DNA of 64,000 nucleotides from Fusobacterium sp. GTDB lineage: Bacteria > Fusobacteriota > Fusobacteriia > Fusobacteriales > Fusobacteriaceae. Location of the stretch: NCBI RefSeq assembly GCF_032477075.1, contig NZ_JAWDXO010000004.1, positions 50,351 to 114,350 of the forward strand, read 5' to 3'. Position 1 is the stretch's first letter. Every line of letters starts with the position of its first letter. The notes beneath the pieces are model-generated. The model searched no databases. It was not told where the DNA came from and worked only from the letters and a program-made list of their open reading frames with translations. Made by a program: the position numbers and the translations under genes. Shown here piece after piece: positions 27,298-35,867 of this stretch.

Positions 27298-28647
27298 TTA
27301 TATTATTTCTATTTTATCTTTCCAATTTTCTTTTTTATAATACAGCCATCCTATTACTGCTGGAATTATAGGAGAAACTGCCTGGCTTATATATAGACTA
27401 TTTACCCCATATGAAAGAAAATAAGTAAAAAGAAAACTTAAAAATAACTTTATAATTATTGAATCAAGAAAAGAATTCAACATTGCTAAAAAAGAATTTC
27501 CTACACCTATTGTAAAAGAATCATAAATATACATTGCTGAATATATCAAACTATTTACTGAACAGCAGATTCTCAAATATTTTACTCCCTCTGTTATTAT
27601 AGTTTGATTCTCTTTTTCAAATATCATTACCAATCTCTCAGCAGTTAATTGAACAAATATAACCATCATCAATGTCAGCAAAAAACTAATTTTTACTCCA
27701 GTTTTCACCACTTCTTTAACTCTTTTTATTTTCCCAGCCCCTATATTCTGCCCTGTCATAGCTGTAACTGTCTGTCCCACTGCCCAACAGGGCATTCCTG
27801 CAAAAGTATTTATTTTCAATCCAATTCCTGAAGCAGCAGATATTATCATTCCATATCCATTAAATAACCCAGTCATTATCAAATATGCTATATTGATTAT
27901 GATCATCTGTAGAGCTGCTGATATACCAATTTTTAGAACATTTTTTATCACTTCTTTTTTTACATACTTAAAAGAAAATTCAAATATATTTTCATATCTT
28001 TTTAAATATAATATTGCCAATAAAAAAGAGACTCCTTGAGAAATAATTGTAGCAACTGCTGCTCCTTTAATCCCCATATTCATACTTCCTACTAGGAAAA
28101 AATCCAATCCTATATTCAAGATTGCTGCTGTTAAAACAAAATATAAAGGTTTTTGTGAATCCCCTATTCCTTTCATTATCGAACTCACACTATTATAACC
28201 AAAAACAAATATGCTTCCCAGATAAATTATATTCATGTATTCTATGGACTCTTGTAATGCTTCCTCAGGTACTCTAAGCAAAATAAATACATATCTGCAT
28301 GTCAGCATTCCTAATACTGTAACTGCTATGGATATAATTATTATAAGGAAAAATATTGAGTTTATAACTTCTTTACAACTCTCATTATTTTTCTTTCCTC
28401 TATATTGTGCCATTAATACAGTTCCACCTAAAGTTATTCCAATACATATTGAATTTATTATAAAACACAGCATTGAAGTATTGCTTATGGCTACAACACC
28501 TCTGCTCCCTACTATTCTTCCTACTATTACCATATCTGCAATATTATAAAATGCCTGTAGTAAATTTGCTATAAATAATGGCACAGCAAATTTTATCAAT
28601 TGTGCAGATACTTTTCCTGTTGTTAGATCTATTTCTGTATTTTTCAT
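27298..28647 (-). CDS. MATE family efflux transporter
   Basis: The 449-residue protein has twelve helices in two halves of the MATE fold. It begins EIDLTTGKVSAQLIKFAVPL and has FYNIADMVIVGRIVG near residue 35, the typical N-terminal MATE signature. INIAYLIMTGLFNGYG and GQTVTAMTGQNIGAGK are found in the second half. It exports drugs or metabolites using a sodium or proton gradient. AAGGAGA precedes the start. Only 35 bases separate the start from an upstream terminator, so expression probably depends on reading through that structured leader (28683-28911). Confidence 0.88.
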   Translation of the reverse strand: MKNTEIDLTTGKVSAQLIKFAVPLFIANLLQAFYNIADMVIVGRIVGSRGVVAISNTSMLCFIINSICIGITLGGTVLMAQYRGKKNNESCKEVINSIFFLIIIISIAVTVLGMLTCRYVFILLRVPEEALQESIEYMNIIYLGSIFVFGYNSVSSIMKGIGDSQKPLYFVLTAAILNIGLDFFLVGSMNMGIKGAAVATIISQGVSFLLAILYLKRYENIFEFSFKYVKKEVIKNVLKIGISAALQMIIINIAYLIMTGLFNGYGMIISAASGIGLKINTFAGMPCWAVGQTVTAMTGQNIGAGKIKRVKEVVKTGVKISFLLTLMMVIFVQLTAERLVMIFEKENQTIITEGVKYLRICCSVNSLIYSAMYIYDSFTIGVGNSFLAMLNSFLDSIIIKLFLSFLFTYFLSYGVNSLYISQAVSPIIPAVIGWLYYKKENWKDKIEII

Positions 28648-28682
28648 TTGATATCTCCTTAAATATAAATTTTACAAAAAAT

Positions 28683-28708
28683 AAAAAAACAGAAGTCATT
28701 CCTTCTGT
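28683..28708 (-). terminator. terminator or attenuator in front of the MATE gene
   Basis: On the minus strand ACAGAAG-GAATGA-CTTCTGT is followed by seven T. It ends 35 bases before the MATE start, leaving little room for a separate promoter. A second stem (AAGGCT...AGCCTT, 28727-28754) lies just upstream. Confidence 0.75.
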
Positions 28709-28800
28709 CCAATTTTTTTGTAACAAAAGGCTTGGAAACATCTACCCAGCCTTCATATTTTCAAAAACATATCAAAATAAAACATATGAGTCATATGTTT

Positions 28801-28911
28801 TCAGATAATTATTTTTGATGAATAATTAAGAATGGCTCTGTACAATGTTTCATCTATCCAATTGTCAGAGCTTGTCAATATACAAAACTTCCCTAATAGC
28901 ATTTCAAACAT
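28801..28911 (-). CDS. 36-codon leader ORF upstream of the MATE gene
   Basis: The ATG at 28911 has AAGGAGAG 6-7 bases upstream and the frame ends in TGA at 28801. The peptide starts MFEMLLGKFCILTSSDNW and shows no obvious family. It lies between a perfect promoter and the terminator before the MATE gene. A hairpin AAAACATATGA-CTCATATGTTTT begins right after the stop codon. The layout suggests a leader peptide whose translation controls read-through. It could also be an independent small protein gene. Confidence 0.5.
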   Translation of the reverse strand: MFEMLLGKFCILTSSDNWIDETLYRAILNYSSKIII

Positions 28912-28940
28912 AAAGCACTCTCCTTATGCAATATATTTTA

Positions 28941-28969
28941 ATTATACATTTTCTTCTTCTCTATGTCAA
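28941..28969 (-). promoter_or_regulatory. consensus promoter of the MATE leader
   Basis: On the minus strand TTGACA and TATAAT are separated by exactly 17 bases. It is one of the best promoters in the window. Confidence 0.8.
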
Positions 28970-28973
28970 TTTA

Positions 28974-29010
28974 AAAAGAGATCAGTAAAATACTGACCTC
29001 TTTTTTTATT
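28974..29010. terminator. bidirectional terminator downstream of pcp
   Basis: AAGAGATCAGTA and TACTGACCTCTT pair around a four-base loop, with T runs on both sides. Confidence 0.75.
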
Positions 29011-29016
29011 TTTTAA

Positions 29017-29661
29017 TTAGAATTCTTTTCCACCAGATACAACTATATCTTTTTGATAAGTTTTAACTGCTTTTATTGATACTTCTAAAGCTTTTGTAAT
29101 TCTTGATAATTCCATATATGGTGTATTTTTCTTATCTATTACTTGTTCAGGTATATATGGAACATGAATAAATCCACCTCTAATATTATTTAATTTATTT
29201 TTATTTAAATAATATAATAGAGAATACATAATGTGATTGCACACATATGTTCCTGCTGTATTAGATACTGCTGCTGGGATAGAAGCTTTTTTCAATTCTT
29301 CCACCATTCCTTTTATTGGAAGAGAAGTAAAGTATGCCGTATCTCCATCTTCAAATACAGGAGTATCTACTGGTTGATATCCCTCATTATCAGGTATTCT
29401 TCCATCATCTAAATTTATAGCTACTCTTTCTACACAAAATTCATATCTTCCTCCTGCCTGACCTACACATATTACTACATCAGGCTTTACAGAATCTATA
29501 TTTTCAAATAATTTTTTCGCTGATTTTTTGAATACAGTTGGAATTTGAAGTTTTATTACTTCTATTCCATCAATATTATCAGGTAAAGCTCTTACTGCCT
29601 CCCATGCAGGATTTACTTTTTCTCCTCCAAATGGATCAAAACCAGTTATTAATACTTTCAT
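29017..29661 (-). CDS. pcp: pyroglutamyl peptidase I
   Basis: The 214-residue protein is full length for the C15 peptidase family. It begins MKVLITGFDPFGGEKVNPAW. The catalytic triad is visible as E78 (CVERVAINLDD), C141 (GTYVCNHIMYSLLYY) and H166 (GGFIHVPYIPEQ). It removes N-terminal pyroglutamate from peptides in the cytoplasm. It is last in an operon with DUF969 and DUF979 membrane proteins, a known pairing that suggests the membrane proteins handle pyroglutamyl peptides or 5-oxoproline. Confidence 0.92.
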   Translation of the reverse strand: MKVLITGFDPFGGEKVNPAWEAVRALPDNIDGIEVIKLQIPTVFKKSAKKLFENIDSVKPDVVICVGQAGGRYEFCVERVAINLDDGRIPDNEGYQPVDTPVFEDGDTAYFTSLPIKGMVEELKKASIPAAVSNTAGTYVCNHIMYSLLYYLNKNKLNNIRGGFIHVPYIPEQVIDKKNTPYMELSRITKALEVSIKAVKTYQKDIVVSGGKEF

Positions 29662-29704
29662 ATATTACCTCCTCAGTTTTTCTTTACTTTATTTAAATTG
29701 CCAA

Positions 29705-30628
29705 TTAGAAAGCAAATAAATACATTATAATAATATGGATTATAAGCATTACTATAGCTATTGGAGCTTGAACAAATATAACACTATTCTTGTTTTCCAT
29801 TTCCAAAATAGATGCTGGAACAATATTAAAGTTAGCTGCCATAGGTGTCATTAAAGTTCCGCAGTATCCTGCTGTTAATCCCAAAGCTCCAACTAGTGCT
29901 GGATTAGCTCCTAAATTAATAACAAATGGAACTCCTATTCCTGCTGTAATAACTGCAAAAGCTGCAAAGGCATTTCCCATTATCATCGTAAACACTGCCA
30001 TAGCTACACAGTATCCTATTACTCCAAACAATCTATTTCCATCTGGAATAACTCCTCCCATTAACGAAGCAATAACTTCTCCTACTCCAGCTTTAGCAAA
30101 TACAGATCCCAATGCTCCAAGAAGCTGTGGTAAAATAACTGTTGCTCCCATTTGCTGTAATATTCTTGAAGACTCATGAGGTATCATAGCAGGTGATTCT
30201 TTAGTTACTATTAGAGATATAACAAGAGCAGCCAATGCTCCCCCTCCAAGCCCTACAAGACCCCCTAATGGAGTGAACTGAGCTATTGCAAAAGCTACTA
30301 TCCCTATTGATAAAGCAGGAAAAAATATAAGGTTTCCTAATTTTGCTGCTTGTTTTTCTCTAAATTCTTCACTGCTGTTTGCCAGTGATCCTATTTTTAT
30401 ATTTTTAGTAGCTGTAATCAATCCCATTACAAGAAGAGAAGCTCCTACTATAACTGGCTTTATATATGGCCCTAATATAAATACAAGTCCAAAGATTATC
30501 CAGAACGCTGCACTTCCAATTCTTTTATCATTTTTCTGATCTCTCAAAGCATATATTCCACATAGTATGGAAATTACTCCACAAATAACATACATTATTT
30601 CTAAAATTAAATTTATAGTTTCTTTCAT
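29705..30628 (-). CDS. DUF979 family membrane protein
   Basis: The 307-residue protein is strongly hydrophobic, with eight to nine helices. It contains PLGGLVGLGGGALAALVISL and FAAFAVITAGIGVPFVINLG, and GLTAGYCGTLMTPMAANFNI near the C-terminus. That last, with conserved polar residues inside a helix pair, resembles permease re-entrant loops. The upstream gene is DUF969, 14 bases away, and pcp follows. DUF969 and DUF979 probably form one two-subunit permease. Transport of pyroglutamate or pyroglutamyl peptides is inferred from context only. Confidence 0.8.
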   Translation of the reverse strand: MKETINLILEIMYVICGVISILCGIYALRDQKNDKRIGSAAFWIIFGLVFILGPYIKPVIVGASLLVMGLITATKNIKIGSLANSSEEFREKQAAKLGNLIFFPALSIGIVAFAIAQFTPLGGLVGLGGGALAALVISLIVTKESPAMIPHESSRILQQMGATVILPQLLGALGSVFAKAGVGEVIASLMGGVIPDGNRLFGVIGYCVAMAVFTMIMGNAFAAFAVITAGIGVPFVINLGANPALVGALGLTAGYCGTLMTPMAANFNIVPASILEMENKNSVIFVQAPIAIVMLIIHIIIMYLFAF

Positions 30629-30642
30629 TTAGCTCTCCCCCA

Positions 30643-31305
30643 TTATCTCTTAGTATTTCTCAAACTCTTATCAAACATATAGTTTCTTATAATAGAAACA
30701 ACTATTGAAATTACTGCAACTGGAATACTACATTTTGCTACAGCATAAGGTTCAACATTTGTAATTCCTAGTTCTTTAAGAGTTCCAACTATTAATAGTA
30801 CACCTGATGAGGCTATAAATACATTTTGCCCATAGAAGTTTCCATAGTTTTCCATACTTGTAGCAAGAGCTTTCAATTTTTCATCAGTTTTAGCATCTAC
30901 TGTTCCCTCTTTTTCTGCTGCTCCTTTTACCATTGGATAAATAAGAGGTCTAATAAATTGTACATGACCACTTAATCTGAGTGAAAATGCTGCTGCTATT
31001 GTTCTTATAACAACATAAATACTCAAAACCTTTCCACTAGTAGCTCCTTTTAATTCAGAAATACATTTTGCTGCTCTTTCTCTAAGTCCATTTCTTTCTA
31101 AAATTCCAACTACTGCTAATGTTAAAAGAAGAAGAGTCATGTATCTTGTACTTACAAAAGCTTTTCCCAGTACTTCAAGAATTTCAATAAATCCCATGTC
31201 TGCAACTAAACCTGTTGCTACTCCAGCTATAAGTACAACAGCTATAGTATCAAATTTTAACACAAATCCTAAAAGTATTATCAATACTCCTATTAACTTA
31301 ATCAT
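30643..31305 (-). CDS. DUF969 family membrane protein
   Basis: The 220-residue hydrophobic protein starts MIKLIGVLIILLGFVLKFDT and has a conserved segment RLSGHVQFIRPLIYPMVKGA with charged residues between helices. YGQNVFIASSGVLLIVGTL follows. It is first in the operon with DUF979 and pcp. The start has GGAGGA upstream. It likely forms a permease with DUF979. Confidence 0.8.
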   Translation of the reverse strand: MIKLIGVLIILLGFVLKFDTIAVVLIAGVATGLVADMGFIEILEVLGKAFVSTRYMTLLLLTLAVVGILERNGLRERAAKCISELKGATSGKVLSIYVVIRTIAAAFSLRLSGHVQFIRPLIYPMVKGAAEKEGTVDAKTDEKLKALATSMENYGNFYGQNVFIASSGVLLIVGTLKELGITNVEPYAVAKCSIPVAVISIVVSIIRNYMFDKSLRNTKR

Positions 31306-31623
31306 AATTTCCTCCTTGAATATCTTAATTACATAAATATCATTATCCTATTTTATAGCATATTTTATTCAAATTTAAAAGTAAATTTTTCTTCAAATGT
31401 TTCTTCATTTCTATTTTAAAATATTAAGACTCAAAAAATTAAAAAATGAAATTTTTTTTCCTTGAATAATTTTCCATTAATTTAAAATTAAAAAAACACT
31501 TTATTTTTAAAATTAAAAAAGTAATTAAAACTATATTGAAATTAATTAATTTATTAAAAAATTAAATTTATTACAAAAAAATAAGGATAAGTTATCTAAA
31601 AAAAATTATTACTTACCCTTATT
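31306..31623. other. very AT-rich gap
   Basis: Runs of AAATTAAAAAA and TTAAAATTAAAA dominate. The end near 31306 must hold the DUF969-DUF979-pcp promoter. I see no gene, tRNA or clear hairpin. Confidence 0.3.
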
Positions 31624-31986
31624 TTAATTATTTTCTACTATCATTCCTTTTTTATATTTCTCTATTTTTTCAAGAGAACCATTTTCAGAATAAAATTTCC
31701 ATTCACCATCAAGAAGACCATTTTTATAAAAACCATCACTTGCAACTACTCCATTTTCATAAAACGATATATAGTTCCCATCTAACTTAAAATTATAATA
31801 ATTTCCTATAGTAGAAATTTTCCCATCTTCATAATATATTTTAAACTTTCCATTTTTTCTTACTTTATATATATTTTCCAATTTTATTTTATCTTCTAAA
31901 TTATTTAAAGAAACTTTTTTCTTAAAATTCACTAAATTAAAAGCTGCAAAAAAAGTTAAAATTATTACCCCCATTTTCAATTTCAT
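31624..31986 (-). CDS. exported YwqK/MORN-like repeat protein
   Basis: The 120-residue protein starts with a basic residue and a hydrophobic stretch (MKLKMGVIILTFFAAFNLV), a probable signal or anchor. Three repeats of the MORN-variant type follow: FKIYYEDGKISTIGNYYN, GNYISFYENGVVASDGFYKN and GEWKFYSENGSLEKIEKYKK. YwqK family repeats of this kind are found in a toxin-antitoxin antitoxin and in many outer proteins of this genus. No partner toxin is next to it. Function is unknown. Confidence 0.65.
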   Translation of the reverse strand: MKLKMGVIILTFFAAFNLVNFKKKVSLNNLEDKIKLENIYKVRKNGKFKIYYEDGKISTIGNYYNFKLDGNYISFYENGVVASDGFYKNGLLDGEWKFYSENGSLEKIEKYKKGMIVENN

Positions 31987-32234
31987 TCCCCACCCCTATT
32001 TAATTCTTTAAAATTATTATTTATAATATTTTACATAATAAATTAAACATATTCAAGTATTTTTATTCTTTATTTTTTAAATTTAACCTCTACTGACATA
32101 TGATTAATTATAAAAAATATTTAAAATTTTCATTTTTCTTTTTTTGAACAACTACTAATCTAGTTCATTGTAATTCCCATAAAAAAATGGTAGAATAATT
32201 TTATTATAATTAATTCTAAAATTGAGGTCACTTT

Positions 32235-33224
32235 ATGGAAAAAAATTCCACTTTTCTTAAATCTAAAAAAATAATATTGATAGATAAAACAAATTTTGAA
32301 TCTTCTATATCTCATATTTTAAGAGATTCAGATATAAATTATTTGATATTTCTAATTTTCCAAAGTAACATTGAAGAAAATCTTGAGCTTCTTAGAGAAC
32401 TCAAAAGATACTTTTTTAATCCTTCTAAACATGAATATCTACATAATACAATAATATTTACTGAAAGAGAATATCTTGCAAATGATATGGGTGTTAAAGC
32501 CGTTATTACAGTTAAAAATATTCAGCTTTTTGACATTAATTTTTTAAATTCATTATATGAAAAATATAATTTTTCAGAAAGAACATTAGAAAATTTCCTT
32601 GTAGAACATTCAGCAGAATTTTCATATAAAATAGATATATATGATGAGGATGATCCATGGATTACATCTGTCAATGGTATTGGGCTTCTTTTTATCAGTG
32701 ATACTACATATGATAAAATTATGTGCAACTATCATAAAGTCAAAAATCTTTATCCAGATATTACTATAGTCACTTTTAAAGGAAAAGATGACAGTAAACC
32801 TCTTGGTCTTCTTAAAATGATTGGAGCAGATGCACATATTACTTTGGGAATTACAAGCACAAAAAATATTGAGTATACTAAGCGTATTGATGCCTTAGTA
32901 TATAATAGAAGTCCTTATTCCGAAACTAACCTTAAAAAATTTGTAATAGAAATGCTGAAAGAAAAAAATTTTAAAAATAATTTATTCTTTTTTAGAGATT
33001 TTCTTGGAATTCCAGAAAAAAATTTTGATGCTGATTTATTTTATGATGAAGAGGAAGAAATAAACAAAAAAGAAGAGAAATATTTTAGATTGAAAGTAAT
33101 TGCTGCAAATAAAGAAGATAATTCTAAAAATTCTATAGAAAAAGACTGTATATATTTATGCAGAGAAAAAGAAAAAAATAAAAGTGAGATATACCATTTC
33201 GAAAGAATTGAAAAAATTGATTAA
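32235..33224 (+). CDS. orphan protein, 329 residues
   Basis: The start has TTGAGGT upstream and the frame ends before a clear terminator. The protein is soluble and starts MEKNSTFLKSKKIILIDKTN. It has two similar alpha/beta blocks (IILIDKTNFESSIS... and IGLLFISDTTYDKIM...), which look like two receiver- or Rossmann-like modules. The C-terminal 70 residues are highly charged and rich in lysine and glutamate. I do not recognise the family. A regulatory or scaffold role is possible but not shown. Confidence 0.6.
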   Translation: MEKNSTFLKSKKIILIDKTNFESSISHILRDSDINYLIFLIFQSNIEENLELLRELKRYFFNPSKHEYLHNTIIFTEREYLANDMGVKAVITVKNIQLFDINFLNSLYEKYNFSERTLENFLVEHSAEFSYKIDIYDEDDPWITSVNGIGLLFISDTTYDKIMCNYHKVKNLYPDITIVTFKGKDDSKPLGLLKMIGADAHITLGITSTKNIEYTKRIDALVYNRSPYSETNLKKFVIEMLKEKNFKNNLFFFRDFLGIPEKNFDADLFYDEEEEINKKEEKYFRLKVIAANKEDNSKNSIEKDCIYLCREKEKNKSEIYHFERIEKID

Positions 33225-33236
33225 TTTTATATACTA

Positions 33237-33267
33237 AAAATCCTCCTAAAAAATTAGGAGGATTTTC
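33237..33267 (+). terminator. terminator after the 329-residue orphan
   Basis: AATCCTCCTAA and TTAGGAGGATT pair around four to five bases, followed by TTTCAT. Confidence 0.75.
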
Positions 33268-33365
33268 ATATAATATCTTGGGGAAAGATTTTATATAATT
33301 ATTATATGATATTTTTGTGACGATTTCGTGACAAAAATCTTTATTTTTTAAGAAATATTTTCATA

Positions 33366-33405
33366 AAAATGACAGCTCTCTATACTGTTCTGTACAAAGA
33401 GCTGC
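33366..33405 (-). terminator. terminator of the cobalamin operon
   Basis: On the minus strand GCAGCTCT pairs with AGAGAGCTGT, followed by CATTTTTATG. It lies 8 bases after the cobK stop. Confidence 0.6.
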
Positions 33406-33412
33406 TTTAATT

Positions 33413-34159
33413 TTATAATAAGATATTTCTTATTAAGTCCTCTATATTCTTATAACAGTTAGGATAGTAAATTTTAGGCTTATCCAGAAGTATTACTTCT
33501 ATTCCTTTTTCGTTACAGGCATCTATTTTTTCCCTTTCTCCTCCTGTATCTCCACCTTTTTTAGTCACCATATATTTTATATTAAGCTGTTCTATCATTG
33601 CTTTGTTCATATTCAAAGAAAAAGGTCCCTGCATAGCTATTATATTTTTGGGAAGTATTCCATTATCTTCACATTTTTTTACCATATCCCATTTAGGAAG
33701 TATTCTGAAATAAAACTTTTTCAAATCCTTTAGTTTTGAAAAATGCTCTATATTGTTACTTCCAAGGGTTACAAGAATATTGCCTTCCAATCCACTGCAA
33801 TACCCCAATAGATCATTTATATTTTGAAATTCACTAAATCTATCAGGAACAATGTGTATTTCTTCTCTTTCAAATCTATAGTAAGTTATAGAAAATTCTT
33901 CAGCAACTTTCATTGCATTTTTAGATACTTCAAAAGCATAAGGATGACTAATATCAACAATAGTTTTAATAGAATTTTTTTTTATAAATTCTCTCATTAA
34001 CTCTAAAGGCAGTCTTTCTGATATCACTTTCACTGGAATCCCTTCTAAAAGCTTTCCTCCATATTCAGTAGCTGTTGAAACTATAATATTCTTATCAGCA
34101 GATACAAATTTCTCTAGGAATATTCTTGAATCTTTTGTTCCCCCAATAACCCATATCAT
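33413..34159 (-). CDS. cobK: precorrin-6A / cobalt-precorrin-6A reductase (CobK/CbiJ)
   Basis: The 248-residue protein starts MIWVIGGTKDSRIFLEKFVS, the NADPH-binding opening typical of CobK/CbiJ. It has TIVDISHPYAFEVSKNAM near residue 87 and VTKKGGDTGGEREKIDACN near the C-terminus. It reduces the macrocycle of (cobalt-)precorrin-6A. It is last in the 13-gene cobalamin operon, overlaps cbiH by four bases, and is followed by a terminator. Confidence 0.9.
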   Translation of the reverse strand: MIWVIGGTKDSRIFLEKFVSADKNIIVSTATEYGGKLLEGIPVKVISERLPLELMREFIKKNSIKTIVDISHPYAFEVSKNAMKVAEEFSITYYRFEREEIHIVPDRFSEFQNINDLLGYCSGLEGNILVTLGSNNIEHFSKLKDLKKFYFRILPKWDMVKKCEDNGILPKNIIAMQGPFSLNMNKAMIEQLNIKYMVTKKGGDTGGEREKIDACNEKGIEVILLDKPKIYYPNCYKNIEDLIRNILL

Positions 34160-34890
34160 AACTTATAACCCCTAGGTGTAATCATTTTATTACCTTTCAC
34201 ATAAGATTTTGAATTTCCAATTATAACTACTGTAAACATATCTATCTCATGTTCAAGGAAATGTTCAAGATCAGTTAAAGTATAGTTCTGATCTTCTCTC
34301 CCTACATGTCTTAATAAAGCTACTGGAGTAGTTGGAGCTTTATGCTTCATCATTATTTCTCTCGCTTCAACAATCTGTGTAGTTCTTCCATTACTTTTAG
34401 GATTATATAGAGAAATTACAAAATCTCCTTCACTTGCTTTATCTATTCTCTTAGTAATTACATCCCAGTCAGTTAAAAGGTCACTCAAACTAATAATAGC
34501 CTGATCATGCATTATAGGTGCTCCTACAAGAGCTGCTCCTGCTACTGATGCAGTTATTCCTGGTATTACTACTACCTCTATTCCACTGTCAGCAGCTACC
34601 TCTATCATAATACCAGCCATGCCATATATTCCAGCATCTCCACTGCTGATTAATGCAACTGTTTTTCCTTCTTTTGCTAATTCAAGAACTTTTTCACATC
34701 TGTCTATCTCTTTTTTCATTCCTGATACATAGAATTCTTTATCTTTAAATTCATCTTTTACTAAATCTACATAAGTTGTGTATCCTGCAATTATATCGAC
34801 ATTTTTAAGCGTATTATATGCTCTTACACTGATATCTTCCATATTTCCAGGACCTATTCCTACTACATATATTTTTCCTTTATTCATCAT
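34156..34890 (-). CDS. cbiH: (cobalt-)precorrin-3B C17-methyltransferase
   Basis: I place the start at 34890, where GAGGAG lies 7 bases upstream; an ATG at 34905 has no such site. The product (244 residues) starts MMNKGKIYVVGIGPGNMEDI, the SAM-binding loop of the corrin methyltransferases. It has SSGDAGIYGMAGIM and VIPGITASVAGAALVGAP, characteristic of CobJ/CbiH. The enzyme methylates C17 and contracts the ring. It overlaps cbiG by eleven bases and cobK by four, which suggests translational coupling. Confidence 0.92.
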   Translation of the reverse strand: MMNKGKIYVVGIGPGNMEDISVRAYNTLKNVDIIAGYTTYVDLVKDEFKDKEFYVSGMKKEIDRCEKVLELAKEGKTVALISSGDAGIYGMAGIMIEVAADSGIEVVVIPGITASVAGAALVGAPIMHDQAIISLSDLLTDWDVITKRIDKASEGDFVISLYNPKSNGRTTQIVEAREIMMKHKAPTTPVALLRHVGREDQNYTLTDLEHFLEHEIDMFTVVIIGNSKSYVKGNKMITPRGYKL

Positions 34891-35866
34891 TAAAGCTCTC
34901 CTCATAAATAGATACTGTCATTCTATTATAAATAAATTTATTTTCAATAAATTTCCCTTTTCCATTTGAAGCTAGAAATGCACAAGGCTCAGATACACAA
35001 GATACTCCTATCTGTTTTTTTACAAATTCTGAACCTTCAAACCTATCTTCAACCTTTTTTATGTCTTCTCTGGAAATTATAACCAATTCTTTTTTCAATA
35101 ATTTACTGCTTTCTATTATTCCTACTTCATCAGCTTTTAAATCAACAGTAGCTATTTTTTTTATACTTTTAACAGAAAGATTATGAGCTTCCATAGCTTT
35201 TTTTATTCCTTCCATTATAACTTCTGTTTCTATACCTCTTCTGCATCCTATACCAAGAATCAGATTTTTAGGATATATCCTCACTGTTTCTATTTTTTCT
35301 CTATTAGAAACTATTATTATTCCTTCCTCATTTGTATCACTATCAAATTTTACATTTTTTGGCAGAAGAATATTAACTTCTTTTCCATCAATAATAAGGG
35401 AAGTAACATTTTTTGCTTTCTCAAGGCTTTCTAATTCTCCCTGTATTTTTTGAGAAATAGTGTCAACTGCTATTTTTCCAGTTACATCTGAACTGGTAGT
35501 GATTATTGGAAGAAGACCAAGTTTTTCAGCAGCCTCATTTGCAAGTTCATTAGCTCCACCTAAGTGTCCAGAAAGAAGAGAAATAATAAAATTTTCACCT
35601 TCATCTGCAACTAATACTGCTGGATCTATATCTTTACTTTTTATCAGAAAAGCTATTTTTCTGATGACTATCCCTGTAGCCATAATAAATATATGACCAT
35701 CGTATTTATTGAACTTTTCATTTAAAGTACTTGTAAAATCTTCCATTTGCAATGTACTTTCTATCTGAAATTTTTTCAGTGTGAAAACATCAGCTTTTAA
35801 TATCTCTCCATATTTTTTTCCTAAATGACCTGCTCCTCTTGTAACAGTCCATACAGCCAGTTTCAT
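34880..35866 (-). CDS. cbiG: cobalt-precorrin-5A hydrolase
   Basis: The 328-residue protein is full length for CbiG. The N-terminal and central domain has FIMATGIVIRKIAFLIKSKD and SLLSGHLGGANELANEAAE. The C-terminal CbiG_C domain begins NLILGIGCRRGIETEVIMEG. CbiG opens the lactone of cobalt-precorrin-5A and releases acetaldehyde, and it is a marker of the oxygen-independent pathway. It follows cbiF with a one-base gap. Confidence 0.93.
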   Translation of the reverse strand: MKLAVWTVTRGAGHLGKKYGEILKADVFTLKKFQIESTLQMEDFTSTLNEKFNKYDGHIFIMATGIVIRKIAFLIKSKDIDPAVLVADEGENFIISLLSGHLGGANELANEAAEKLGLLPIITTSSDVTGKIAVDTISQKIQGELESLEKAKNVTSLIIDGKEVNILLPKNVKFDSDTNEEGIIIVSNREKIETVRIYPKNLILGIGCRRGIETEVIMEGIKKAMEAHNLSVKSIKKIATVDLKADEVGIIESSKLLKKELVIISREDIKKVEDRFEGSEFVKKQIGVSCVSEPCAFLASNGKGKFIENKFIYNRMTVSIYEESFNDE

Positions 35867-35867
35867 T

